DNA of 14,183 bases from positions 1-14,183 of the forward strand of contig CAMYIQ010000039.1 in assembly GCA_947258465.1 (NCBI GenBank). The letters run 5' to 3'. The first letter of the stretch is position 1; each line of letters begins with the position of its first letter. The stretch is from an uncultured Erythrobacter sp. (GTDB lineage Bacteria; Pseudomonadota; Alphaproteobacteria; Sphingomonadales; Sphingomonadaceae). Positions 6,129 to 13,686 of the stretch are shown here, one piece after another. The translations under genes and the position numbers were made by a program. A model generated the notes under the pieces. The model was not told where the DNA came from, did no database searches, and saw nothing but the letters and a program-made list of their open reading frames with translations.

Positions 6129-7415
6129 ATGGCCACTGCGGCAGCGCGCCAGACCGGCGGATCGGTCAGAGTCACCCTGTGGATTCTGCTGATTGTTTAT
6201 ATCTTCAATTTTATCGATCGGCAGATCGTCAACATTCTGGCCGAACCGATCCGGCTCGAACTGGGGCTGAGCGATACGCAGATCGGGCTGATGACGGGGC
6301 TGGCCTTCGCGCTGTTCTATACCGTTCTCGGCCTGCCGATCGCGCGGTTTTCCGACCGTCCTACAACGCATCGGCCCAAATTGATCGCGGCAGCGCTCGC
6401 AACCTGGTCGGCGATGACTGCGCTATGCGGTATGGCGCAGAACTTCTTCCAACTGCTGCTCGCCCGCATCGGGGTGGGGATTGGTGAGGCCGGTTGCACG
6501 CCGCCCGCGCATTCGCTCATCGCCGATATGGTCGAACCCAAAAAGCGCAGCTCGGCTTTGGCTTTCTATGCGTTGGGCATACCCATCGGAACTCTCCTGG
6601 GGATGATGATCGGCGGCTTGCTTGCCGACTTCGTGGGCTGGCGCATGGCTTTCTTTATCGTCGGAGTACCGGGCGTTGTGCTGGCGATCGTCGTCGCCTG
6701 GGGGCTCAAGGAACCCCGCCGGCATCTGACGGAAGCACAAGCCGCATCGAATGCGCAGCAAACCATGCCCCTGGGGCGAGCGGTCCGGTCGGTCATGGGG
6801 TCCAGGGCATTCGTACTACTGCTGGTGGCGGGATCGGCCGCAGCTTTCCTTGCTTACGGGAAAACCACCTGGACCACGATCTTCTTTCAGCGCACCCACG
6901 GGCTGACGCCGGGTGAAGTCGGCTTCTGGTTCGGCGTCGTCAACGGCGCCGCCGGTATCGCCGGGACATTTCTCGGAGGCTGGCTGGCGGATCGCTACGG
7001 AGCCGAAAATCGTCGGCATGTCCTTACTGCGCCGGCGGTGGGAATGGCGCTGGCAGTGCCGCTCGCATTCTTCGCCTATCGGTCGGAGAACTGGCTCTTC
7101 GCGCTGACGCTGTTGTTTCTGCCTACATTGTTCAACTCGCTCTACTACGGTCCGACCTATTCGGCCGCACAGGGCCTGGTGCCGTTGCGTGCGCGAGCGA
7201 TCGCGGCGGCGGTGCTGCTGTTTTTCCAGAATTTGGTTGGGCTGGGGCTCGGGCCGCTTTTCTTCGGCATGTTGTCGGACTGGCTACGGCCGGAGTATGG
7301 CGAGGAAAGCGTGCGCTACGTGCTGTATGGCGCGGCCTTCCTCGGCCTGCTTCCCGCCTTCTTCTTCTGGCGCTGTTCGCTGCGGCTGAACGAAGAGCTC
7401 GACCAGAAGGGCTAG
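6129..7415 (+). CDS. Spinster-type MFS transporter
   Basis: This 428-residue inner-membrane protein has about 12 hydrophobic segments. TM1 carries FNFIDRQI (about 27-34), with the D30-R31 pair typical of the spinster-like group. The MFS loop motif reads LGLPIARFSDR (67-77), and GIGEAGCTPPAHSLIAD (118-133) is the conserved TM4 signature. Bacterial spinster-like carriers move organic anions or other small metabolites; the substrate is not predictable. GGGAGAGAG lies a few bases before the ATG and fixes the start. The gene is separated from the upstream pair by a hairpin and likely has its own promoter. Its TAG stop interlocks with the stop of the opposing DUF817 gene (CTAG, 7412-7415). It is not AmpG-like, despite the NamZ-family neighbour. 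Confidence 0.85.
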   Translation: MATAAARQTGGSVRVTLWILLIVYIFNFIDRQIVNILAEPIRLELGLSDTQIGLMTGLAFALFYTVLGLPIARFSDRPTTHRPKLIAAALATWSAMTALCGMAQNFFQLLLARIGVGIGEAGCTPPAHSLIADMVEPKKRSSALAFYALGIPIGTLLGMMIGGLLADFVGWRMAFFIVGVPGVVLAIVVAWGLKEPRRHLTEAQAASNAQQTMPLGRAVRSVMGSRAFVLLLVAGSAAAFLAYGKTTWTTIFFQRTHGLTPGEVGFWFGVVNGAAGIAGTFLGGWLADRYGAENRRHVLTAPAVGMALAVPLAFFAYRSENWLFALTLLFLPTLFNSLYYGPTYSAAQGLVPLRARAIAAAVLLFFQNLVGLGLGPLFFGMLSDWLRPEYGEESVRYVLYGAAFLGLLPAFFFWRCSLRLNEELDQKG

Positions 7416-8245
7416 CCGGGCTTTCGCGCAGGAGAAACCAGCTCCACCAGCACGAAGCTAATAAGCATCAGCAGGAACCAGCTGCCGAGCTTCGCCAGGC
7501 TGACCATTTTCCAGCCATCCTCCTGTCCGGGATAGGTCCAGGCCCGTGCGAAGGTGCCGATATTCTCCGCGCCCCAAATGAACAGCGCGACCAGCAGGAA
7601 ACCGAGCAATAAGGGCATCCAGCGATGGTCGCGCCAGTTACGGAAATGGACGCGCGTTCGCCAGAACAGAAGGATCGTTGCGGCGAACAACAGCATGCGA
7701 ATATCGGGCAGCCAGTGATGCGCGAAAAAGTTGACGTAGATCGCGGCGGCCAGCAGCCATGTGGCCCAGCGCGCGGGATAGTTCGTGAAGCGGAAGTCGA
7801 AGATCCGCCAGACGCGCGCGATATAGCTCCCCACGGCGGCATACATGAAGCCCGAGACCAGCGGCACCGCGCCGATGTGGAGCACGCTCGCCTCGGGGTA
7901 AATCCACGATCCGGCGGCGGTCTTGAACAGTTCCATCACCGTGCCGACGATATGGAAGATCAGGATGACCTTGGCCTCGGCCCAGGTTTCGAGCCGGAGG
8001 GCCAGCATCGCCGCCTGTATCGCGATCGCGGAAAGGGTGAGAAAGTCGTAGCGATGTAGCGCTGCGTTTTCCGGATATAGGAAATGCGTAGCCAGCAGCA
8101 GGGCCAGCATCAGCCCCCCGAACAGGCACGCCCAGCCCTGTTTGAAACCGAACAGCACGAACTCGTAGAGCCAGAGCCGCCAGCCCGTGCCCGGATCGAA
8201 TCGTTCGAGGCGGAGGCGAATCGCCTCGAAGCGGCTGTGTCTCAA
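7412..8245 (-). CDS. DUF817 family integral membrane protein
   Basis: This 277-residue protein has about eight hydrophobic segments. The C-terminal block at about 229-270 (GAENIGTFARAWTYPGQ, then GWKMVSLAKLGSWFLLM) is the hallmark of DUF817. FKTAAGSWIYPE near 106-117 is a second conserved stretch. The biochemical function of the family is unknown. The likely start is TTG at 8243-8245, one base after the TGA of the VWA gene. No ATG exists before residue 46, and starting there would lose the conserved N-terminal FDPGTGWRLWLYEFVLFGF. The tight junction indicates co-transcription and possible coupling with the VWA gene. Its stop shares CTAG with the stop of the convergent MFS gene. Confidence 0.85.
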   Translation of the reverse strand: MRHSRFEAIRLRLERFDPGTGWRLWLYEFVLFGFKQGWACLFGGLMLALLLATHFLYPENAALHRYDFLTLSAIAIQAAMLALRLETWAEAKVILIFHIVGTVMELFKTAAGSWIYPEASVLHIGAVPLVSGFMYAAVGSYIARVWRIFDFRFTNYPARWATWLLAAAIYVNFFAHHWLPDIRMLLFAATILLFWRTRVHFRNWRDHRWMPLLLGFLLVALFIWGAENIGTFARAWTYPGQEDGWKMVSLAKLGSWFLLMLISFVLVELVSPARKPG

Positions 8246-8246
8246 C

Positions 8247-9431
8247 TCAGGCGCCTGTTTTGCGGCTCAGTTCACGCATCGCATCGTCGAGACCGTCGAG
8301 CGTCAGCGGATACATCCGGTCGTTGACGAGATGCTTCATAACCTTGGTCGACTGCGAATAGCCCCACTGCTTTTCGGGCACCGGATTGAGCCACACGGTC
8401 GCAGGATAGGTATTGGCCACGCGCTGCATCCAGGTGGCGCCCGCTTCCTCGTTCATATGTTCGACGCTGCCCCCCGGATGGGTGATTTCATAAGGGCTCA
8501 TCGCCGCGTCGCCGACGAAGATCACTTTGTAATCATGCCCATATTTGTGGAGCACGTCCCAGGTCTTGGTGCGTTCCTGCCAGCGGCGGCGGTTGTCCTT
8601 CCACACACCTTCGTAGAGGCAGTTGTGGAAGTAGAAGAATTCGAGGTTCTTGAATTCGGCGGTGGCGGCGCTGAACAGCTCTTCGCACATCTTGATGAAG
8701 GGATCCATCGAGCCGCCGACATCGAGGAATAGCAGCAGCTTGACCGCATTGTGCCGCTCGGGCCGCATATGGATGTCGAGCCAGCCCTGCTTGGCGGTGC
8801 CTTCGATCGTCGCGTCGAGATCGAGCTCGTCCGCCGCGCCATCGCGGGCAAAGCGGCGCAGCCGGCGCAGCGCCATCTTGATGTTGCGCGTGCCCAGCTC
8901 CTTGGTGTTGTCGAGATTCTTGAACTCGCGCTTATCCCACACCTTCAGCGCGCGCTTGTGCTTGCTTTCGCCGCCGATGCGCACGCCTTCGGGATTGTAG
9001 CCCGAATTTCCGAAGGGCGAGGTGCCCCCGGTGCCGATCCACTTATTGCCGCCCTGGTGGCGTTTTTCCTGTTCCTCGAGGCGCTTCTTCAGCGTTTCCA
9101 TGATCTCGTCCCAGTCGCCCAGGCTCTTGATCTTCTCCATCTCTTCTTCGGAGAGGAATTTCTCAGCGACGGCCTTGAGCCAGTCTTCCGGGATATCGAC
9201 CGGGTTCTGCCCGTAATCGGTCAGGATACCCTTGAACACCTTCTGGAAAACCTGATCGAACCGATCGAGCAGGCCTTCGTCCTTCACGAAGGTCGCGCGG
9301 CTGAGATAATAGAACGCTTCCGGCGATTGCTCGATCACATCGCGATCCAGCGCCTCGATCAGCGTGAGGTGTTCCTTGAAGCTTGCGGGAATGCCCGCAG
9401 CGCGCAGCTCGTCGACGAAATTGAAGAACAT
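8247..9431 (-). CDS. CoxE-like von Willebrand factor A domain protein
   Basis: This soluble 394-residue protein is of the CoxE/VWA-containing type that works with MoxR-family AAA+ ATPases. The N-terminal half is helical and charged, with an EEEMEKIKS-like acidic stretch near 95-103 and a coiled region 108-125. The VWA domain begins around 229 (AVKLLLFLDVGG). The MIDAS metal site is D237-x-G-x-S241 followed by M242 (DVGGSM), with T333 and D308 (VGDAAM) as plausible further ligands. The DxGxS form is normal for this subfamily. Partners use MoxR ATP hydrolysis to insert metal cofactors or remodel proteins; CoxE serves CO dehydrogenase maturation. Here no such target enzyme is nearby, so the client is unknown. 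The ATG at 9429-9431 has only a weak ribosome binding site. The matching ATPase is at 11395-12249. Confidence 0.88.
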   Translation of the reverse strand: MFFNFVDELRAAGIPASFKEHLTLIEALDRDVIEQSPEAFYYLSRATFVKDEGLLDRFDQVFQKVFKGILTDYGQNPVDIPEDWLKAVAEKFLSEEEMEKIKSLGDWDEIMETLKKRLEEQEKRHQGGNKWIGTGGTSPFGNSGYNPEGVRIGGESKHKRALKVWDKREFKNLDNTKELGTRNIKMALRRLRRFARDGAADELDLDATIEGTAKQGWLDIHMRPERHNAVKLLLFLDVGGSMDPFIKMCEELFSAATAEFKNLEFFYFHNCLYEGVWKDNRRRWQERTKTWDVLHKYGHDYKVIFVGDAAMSPYEITHPGGSVEHMNEEAGATWMQRVANTYPATVWLNPVPEKQWGYSQSTKVMKHLVNDRMYPLTLDGLDDAMRELSRKTGA

Positions 9432-9557
9432 ATCCGAGGGTCTAGCGCGTGCCTGCGGCCCGCACCAGTGCCCGATTTACGACTTTGTCTTTACCGTCCG
9501 CTAACCATCCTGTCCTACGCAGGTCGCACAAAAATCCACTCAGGGGTCACTTGGACA
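9432..9557. promoter_or_regulatory. Divergent intergenic region between the VWA and receptor genes
   Basis: These 126 bases must carry the leftward promoter of the VWA-DUF817 unit and the rightward promoter of the chemoreceptor-like gene. I see no convincing sigma-70 -35/-10 pair, no sigma-54 element and no flagellar-type sigma-28 box. AGGGG lies about eleven bases before the ATG at 9558 and may serve as a distant ribosome binding site. Confidence 0.4.
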
Positions 9558-10961
9558 ATGGAACTTAGCGCGATCGATGCCCCGGGCGCATCGGCACTCG
9601 ACCAGATACCCGAGACTTGCGGCAAGGTTGCCGTGGGGTGCTCCGATGTCGCCGGCATAGTGCGAGACGTCATCGATTCCTTCGGGCATTTGCGCCGAGA
9701 ATATGTCGAACTGCAGGGAACCGTCCGCGCGCTCGACGACGATCAGCGCAAGGTTCTGGAGGCTAGCGACGAAGCGCGCCTGCTGTCTGAACGCGCGATC
9801 GAACGGCTCAACGATGGCTCGCTGATGATCAGCAATTCGCTCAACGAGATCGGCAATCTGCTCAGTCTCGTCGAAACTCTGACCGAGCATGTCACCGGCT
9901 TTGCTGCGGCGATGGATCAGGTACGCCGTTCGAGCCAGGAAATCGACCAAATCGCCGAGACGACCAATATCCTGGCGCTCAATGCCACGATCGAGGCGAT
10001 GCGCGCCGGTGAGCAGGGGCGCACCTTCGCGGTCGTCGCCAACGAGGTGAAGTCGCTCGCCAGCGAAACCCGCAAGGCGACCGAAGAAATCGGCCGCACG
10101 GTCGACATGCTCGGAAAAGAGGCCGGCCAGGTGATCGAGAAAATCGAGAGCGGTGCTGCCGCCAGCAGCCAGGCCAAGAACTCGGTCGGTTCGATCGAGG
10201 ATACGATGCGCAGTGTTACCGCGCTGCTGCTCGAAGTCGATGGACAGCAGGACCAGATCGCACGCAATACCGCGACGATCTCGGATCATGTCCACAGCGT
10301 GCAGGACGTGCTCGGCAATTTCGATGGCTCGGTCAAGGAAAACGAGAACAACCTCGCGAATGCGCATGACCGGATGGAAAGCCTCGAACTGATCGCCAGT
10401 GAAATGTTCGACAAGCTGGTCAAGGCGGGCCTTTCGCCGCAAGACAGCGCGATGGTCGAAAAAGCGCAAGGCCATGCGCAGGACATTATCGTTATGGCCG
10501 AAGAAGCCATCGCCAAAGGCGAGCTGACACTCGAGCAGCTCTTCGACCGGGACTATTGCTCAATCGAAGGATCAAACCCCAAACGCTTCCGGACCGGGCT
10601 GATGGAATGGGCGAACGAGCATTGGCGCCCCGTGCTCGACGCAGCGGCAGGCGCGGAGAGCGGCGACATTCTCGGTTCTGTATGCAGTGATGTGAACGGT
10701 TATCTTCCGACGCATCTCACGCGGAACTCAAAAACGCCAACCGGTGATCTGGCTCACGACACCAAGTATTGCCGTAACGGCCGCATCATCTTCAATCCCA
10801 TAGACCAGAAGGCGAAAAAGAGCGATGCGAGCTACATGATGGCGGTCTATCGTCACGAAAATGACGGCCAGTCCTATCGCGTAGTGCGCAATGTTTATGT
10901 CCCGGTTATCGTCAACGGGCGCCGTTGGGGCGATTTCGAGCTAGCTTACAGCTTCTCTTGA
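9558..10961 (+). CDS. Soluble methyl-accepting chemotaxis-type receptor with C-terminal sensor-like domain
   Basis: This 467-residue protein has no signal peptide and no transmembrane segment, so it should be cytoplasmic. A long coiled-coil signalling module spans about 30-290. Its hairpin tip is at 128-168 (EIDQIAETTNILALN, then IEAMRAGEQGRTFAVV, then NEVKSLASE). This is the CheA/CheW-contact region of chemoreceptors, with TTN in place of the common QTN. The C-terminal part (about 332-467; GYLPTHLTRN at 381-390, RNVYVPVIVNGRRWGDFEL at 444-462) resembles the Cache/PAS-like tail of some proteobacterial receptors. Here the sensor follows the signalling module instead of preceding it. No CheW-docking tail or methylation-enzyme pentapeptide is visible, and no che genes are in the window. 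The frame is open from 8751, but the ATG at 9558 is the sensible start because upstream it runs antisense to the VWA gene. Confidence 0.85.
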   Translation: MELSAIDAPGASALDQIPETCGKVAVGCSDVAGIVRDVIDSFGHLRREYVELQGTVRALDDDQRKVLEASDEARLLSERAIERLNDGSLMISNSLNEIGNLLSLVETLTEHVTGFAAAMDQVRRSSQEIDQIAETTNILALNATIEAMRAGEQGRTFAVVANEVKSLASETRKATEEIGRTVDMLGKEAGQVIEKIESGAAASSQAKNSVGSIEDTMRSVTALLLEVDGQQDQIARNTATISDHVHSVQDVLGNFDGSVKENENNLANAHDRMESLELIASEMFDKLVKAGLSPQDSAMVEKAQGHAQDIIVMAEEAIAKGELTLEQLFDRDYCSIEGSNPKRFRTGLMEWANEHWRPVLDAAAGAESGDILGSVCSDVNGYLPTHLTRNSKTPTGDLAHDTKYCRNGRIIFNPIDQKAKKSDASYMMAVYRHENDGQSYRVVRNVYVPVIVNGRRWGDFELAYSFS

Positions 10962-11395
10962 GGGGAATCCGGGCGGCGCCACTCTGGCGATTCCGGACCG
11001 GCCTCGAGCACCGGCATGCCATCGGGGAAGGGCGCCCAGCTTGGTGCGCTCGGCCCCCAGATTATCAGGCTGGGCGGGCATATCTCGGGATTGTCCAGCG
11101 TTCCGGCACGCACCCGCATGGGTTGTTCAGGGCCGATTACCGTCTTGCTGTACATTTGCGAGCCGCATTGCGAGCAAAACCCCCGTTCGACGGTATTCCC
11201 GCTGTCGGCAACCAAACGCATCGTCGTCATCTCACCCGAATACGCGACCGCTTCGGAGGGAAACAGCACGTTCATCGTCGCCATGCCCGATGCGATCCGC
11301 TGGCAATCCCGGCACCAGCAGTACCGTGCGCCGACCGGGTCTGCGGTAATCTCGAACCGCACCGCACCGCAAAGGCAGCCACCCTGATGGGACAT
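10946..11395 (-). CDS. GFA family zinc protein (glutathione-dependent formaldehyde-activating-like)
   Basis: This 149-residue cytoplasmic protein has the GFA zinc-binding layout. C7 and C9 are in GCLCG, C26, C28 and C31 in CWCRDC, and C74 and C77 in CSQCG. These match the structural and catalytic zinc sites of the Mss4-like fold. The first cysteine pair is followed by the conserved GAVRFEI. Founding members were proposed to promote the glutathione-formaldehyde adduct, but most homologues have no known substrate, so only the family is assigned. The ATG overlaps the moxR stop by one base (TGATG, 11393-11397), which implies coupling with moxR. The 3' end overlaps the convergent receptor gene by 16 bases. 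Confidence 0.88.
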   Translation of the reverse strand: MSHQGGCLCGAVRFEITADPVGARYCWCRDCQRIASGMATMNVLFPSEAVAYSGEMTTMRLVADSGNTVERGFCSQCGSQMYSKTVIGPEQPMRVRAGTLDNPEICPPSLIIWGPSAPSWAPFPDGMPVLEAGPESPEWRRPDSPQEKL

Positions 11396-12249
11396 CAGCT
11401 TTGCCGCCGCGCCATGAAGGCGAGGCGTTCGAACATCATCACATCCTGTTCGTTCTTGAGCAGTGCGCCGTGCAGTGGCGGGATCGCGGCATTGGGGTTT
11501 GCATCCTGCAGCACGTCGAGCGGCATGTCTTCGTTGAGCAGCAGTTTGAGCCAGTCGAGCAGTTCACTGGTGGAGGGCTTCTTCTTGAGGCCTGGCACGT
11601 CGCGGATCTCGTAGAAGATTTCCATCGCCTTGGTGACGAGGCTCTTCTGAATGCCGGGGAAATGGACCTCGATGATATCGCGCATCGTCTCGGTGTCGGG
11701 GAACTTGATATAGTGGAAGAAACAGCGGCGCAGGAAGGCGTCGGGCAGTTCCTTCTCATTGTTCGAGGTGATCACGACGATCGGGCGTTCCTTGGCCTCG
11801 ATCCGCTCATGCGTTTCGTAGACGTCGAAGCTCATCCGGTCGAGTTCCTGCAACAAGTCGTTGGGGAATTCGATGTCGGCCTTGTCGATCTCGTCGATCA
11901 GCAGGACGGGAAGCTGTTCGGCCGTGAAAGCCTCCCACAGCTTCCCCTTCTTGATGTAGTTCGAGATGTCGTGGACCCGCTCATCGCCGAGCTGGCCGTC
12001 ACGCAGGCGGGCGACCGCGTCATATTCATAGAGGCCCTGCTGGGCCTTGGTCGTGGACTTGACGTTCCATTCGATCAGGGGCGCATCGATCGCCTTGGCG
12101 ATCTCGTGCGCGAGGACTGTCTTGCCCGTACCCGGCTCGCCCTTGACCAACAGCGGACGGCGCAGCGTCACCGCCGCATTTACGGCCACCTTCAGGTCGT
12201 CGGTGGCGATATAGGATTTCGTACCTTCGAAACGGGTCGGTTCGGTCAT
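11395..12249 (-). CDS. MoxR-type AAA+ ATPase
   Basis: This 284-residue cytoplasmic ATPase is probably a hexameric, chaperone-like partner of a VWA protein. Walker A is GEPGTGKT at 37-44, Walker B LLIDEID at 116-122, and sensor 1 ITSN at 160-163. The arginine-finger region is FLRRC at 172-176 and the sensor 2 region STSELLDWL at 227-235. A short lid domain follows, as in MoxR/CoxD-like proteins. The start is clear: AAGGGA sits six bases before the ATG at 12247-12249. The gene is coupled to the GFA gene downstream. The likely VWA partner is at 8247-9431, separated by the receptor gene on the opposite strand. The client complex is unknown. An inverted repeat covers the ribosome binding site (12256-12308). 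Confidence 0.92.
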   Translation of the reverse strand: MTEPTRFEGTKSYIATDDLKVAVNAAVTLRRPLLVKGEPGTGKTVLAHEIAKAIDAPLIEWNVKSTTKAQQGLYEYDAVARLRDGQLGDERVHDISNYIKKGKLWEAFTAEQLPVLLIDEIDKADIEFPNDLLQELDRMSFDVYETHERIEAKERPIVVITSNNEKELPDAFLRRCFFHYIKFPDTETMRDIIEVHFPGIQKSLVTKAMEIFYEIRDVPGLKKKPSTSELLDWLKLLLNEDMPLDVLQDANPNAAIPPLHGALLKNEQDVMMFERLAFMARRQS

Positions 12250-12255
12250 CGGTTT

Positions 12256-12308
12256 TCCCTTGCAACTTTACGTAAGCGTTAGGGGCGACGCACGCGAAGG
12301 GCAAGGGA
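12256..12308 (-). promoter_or_regulatory. Inverted repeat masking the moxR ribosome binding site
   Basis: TCCCTTGC at 12256-12263 is exactly repeated in inverse as GCAAGGGA at 12301-12308. In the leftward transcript the first arm directly follows the stop codon of the serine hydrolase gene. The second arm contains the AAGGGA Shine-Dalgarno site of moxR. Pairing of the eight bases across a 37-base loop would hide that site. A ribosome finishing the upstream gene would cover the first arm and free the site, giving coupling. A perfect octamer palindrome TTACGTAA (12268-12275) lies in the loop and could be an operator. This is structural inference only. Confidence 0.35.
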
Positions 12309-13601
12309 TCAGTCGGCCAGTGCCAGAATCCGCTGCGCCAGCATTAGCAGCGTGTTGGTATCGATCTCCGCCTGCGTGTCGTTCCAGCTGATGGCGAGCA
12401 TATGCCAGCGCCCTGTTTCATCCTGGAGCAGCCAGGAAAGGTTGCGAACACCGGGCTCGCTGCCGCCCTTGAAACCGACATAGTTCCAATTGGCGATCTT
12501 CTTGTCGGTGAGGCCAGTGTTGACCGCCATGATCTGCCGCGCCGTATCGTCCGTGTCGGCGGCCAGCACGCGCATTAAAGCGCGCTGGTCTTCCATGCTC
12601 GCAAACCATTCGACCGTGTCGACCAGCACGGGCGTATTGCCGGTGAAGACCTCGCGAAACGGCTCTTCGGAAAGATCCGTCAGGTCGAGCTCGCCAAGGA
12701 TGGCGCGGCGTCGGGCTTCATCGGCAGTGGAATAATTCTCTCCGCTGCCGAGCACCTTTAGCGCGAACAATTCGAGCGTTTTCAGGAAGGGGAGGGTCTT
12801 CTCCGGTGCACCATGGCCACTGGCGCGCAGTTCCGCCTCGATCGCCTCGCGTCCAACGGCATCGATCAATGTATCGGTCGCGGTGTTGTCGCTGATCGAA
12901 ATCATCAGCGTGGCCAATGTGTGCAGCGTAACAGGCGCATCGTCCGGCCAATCCTGCGAGATACCGCTCGGGAAGCTCTTCGAGGATAGCGGGACGACAG
13001 TGTCCCATGAAAGCCGACCCTCGTCCACGGCACGCGAAATTGCGGCGAGTACGTAAAGCTTGAAAGTCGAACCGATTGCGAATTGCGCTTTGCTGTCGCC
13101 GTGTGAGAACACTGCCGGGCCGTCCAGAGGGCCAAACCAGGCGGCCGAACTTCCGGAAAGCGCCGACATGTCGGCGGTGATCTTATCGGCATTGTCGTCG
13201 ATCGGGTCGAAGCCGGTCAGCCGCAAGCCTGTGATCTTGTGGGGCTCGGTCGGCGCAATCACGATCTGACCGTTCCCGAGAGCTTTCTCGAACCGCAAAA
13301 CGAAAGACGCACTATGCGCGCTGCGGGGATCGATGCTTTCAACGCCCAGCACATCGCCGAATTGCGTCTTCAACTGCGTGCCCATTTCGGCGACCTGCGC
13401 AGGCGGAACGGCGGCAAGAAACTGTTCGGACAGAATTTCCTGCGGCTCTCCCGTGCCGTTCAAAAGCACTACCACGTCATCCATTCGCGCGCGGAGTTCG
13501 GCAGAAACTTCGACCTCGCTTGCAACATTGTCGGCTTGCTGCGCGTATAAGGGGCCAGGAGCCGCGACTGCGATGAGAGCGGCGAGAGCCAGGCTGCGCA
13601 T
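12309..13601 (-). CDS. Secreted class A beta-lactamase-like serine hydrolase (ORF12-like)
   Basis: This 430-residue protein has a signal peptide of about 20 residues ending in LYAQ, so it is exported to the periplasm or beyond. An N-terminal region (about 33-130) resembles the extra alpha/beta domain in front of the hydrolase in ORF12 of the clavulanic acid pathway. The penicillin-binding/beta-lactamase fold follows with S178-T-F-K181 (nucleophile and general base), S237-D-N239 and K378-G-G380 (the KTG equivalent). The ExxLN glutamate needed for deacylation in true class A beta-lactamases is not apparent; ELFAL at 277-281 occupies roughly that area. An esterase, peptidase or weak beta-lactamase is possible. 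The start is fixed by AAGGAG six bases before the ATG at 13599-13601. It is divergent from the hydrolase/OsmC gene and 59 bases upstream of moxR. Confidence 0.85.
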   Translation of the reverse strand: MRSLALAALIAVAAPGPLYAQQADNVASEVEVSAELRARMDDVVVLLNGTGEPQEILSEQFLAAVPPAQVAEMGTQLKTQFGDVLGVESIDPRSAHSASFVLRFEKALGNGQIVIAPTEPHKITGLRLTGFDPIDDNADKITADMSALSGSSAAWFGPLDGPAVFSHGDSKAQFAIGSTFKLYVLAAISRAVDEGRLSWDTVVPLSSKSFPSGISQDWPDDAPVTLHTLATLMISISDNTATDTLIDAVGREAIEAELRASGHGAPEKTLPFLKTLELFALKVLGSGENYSTADEARRRAILGELDLTDLSEEPFREVFTGNTPVLVDTVEWFASMEDQRALMRVLAADTDDTARQIMAVNTGLTDKKIANWNYVGFKGGSEPGVRNLSWLLQDETGRWHMLAISWNDTQAEIDTNTLLMLAQRILALAD

Positions 13602-13686
13602 GATCTTCTCCTTACAGGTGGATCAAGACGGCAGGGGTATACGGGCGGGGCCGCAGGGGCAACCGCCGGGAAGGAAAGACAAATTC
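13602..13686. promoter_or_regulatory. Divergent promoter region of the serine hydrolase and hydrolase/OsmC genes
   Basis: These 85 bases separate two divergent genes, and both promoters should sit here. Leftward, AAGGAG precedes the serine hydrolase ATG. Rightward, AAGGAAAG precedes the GTG at 13687. The middle is rich in G and C, with several short AGGGG-like runs. No confident -35/-10 elements were found. Confidence 0.45.

Noticed and set aside
6129..7415. Spinster-type carrier as an AmpG-like muropeptide permease linked to the NamZ-family gene
   Set aside because: Its TM1 D-R pair and TM4 signature match the spinster-like group, not AmpG, and a hairpin and 154 bases separate it from the NamZ-family gene.
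8751..9557. Upstream extension of the receptor reading frame
   Set aside because: This part lies entirely antisense to the VWA gene or in the intergenic gap. The translated segment has no receptor features, so the ATG at 9558 is taken as the start.
9540..10475. A 311-codon open frame antisense to the receptor gene
   Set aside because: It mirrors the coiled-coil codons and shows no domain of its own.
11401..12282. A 293-codon open frame antisense to moxR
   Set aside because: The sense strand has clear Walker A, Walker B, sensor and arginine-finger motifs; the antisense frame is a composition artefact.
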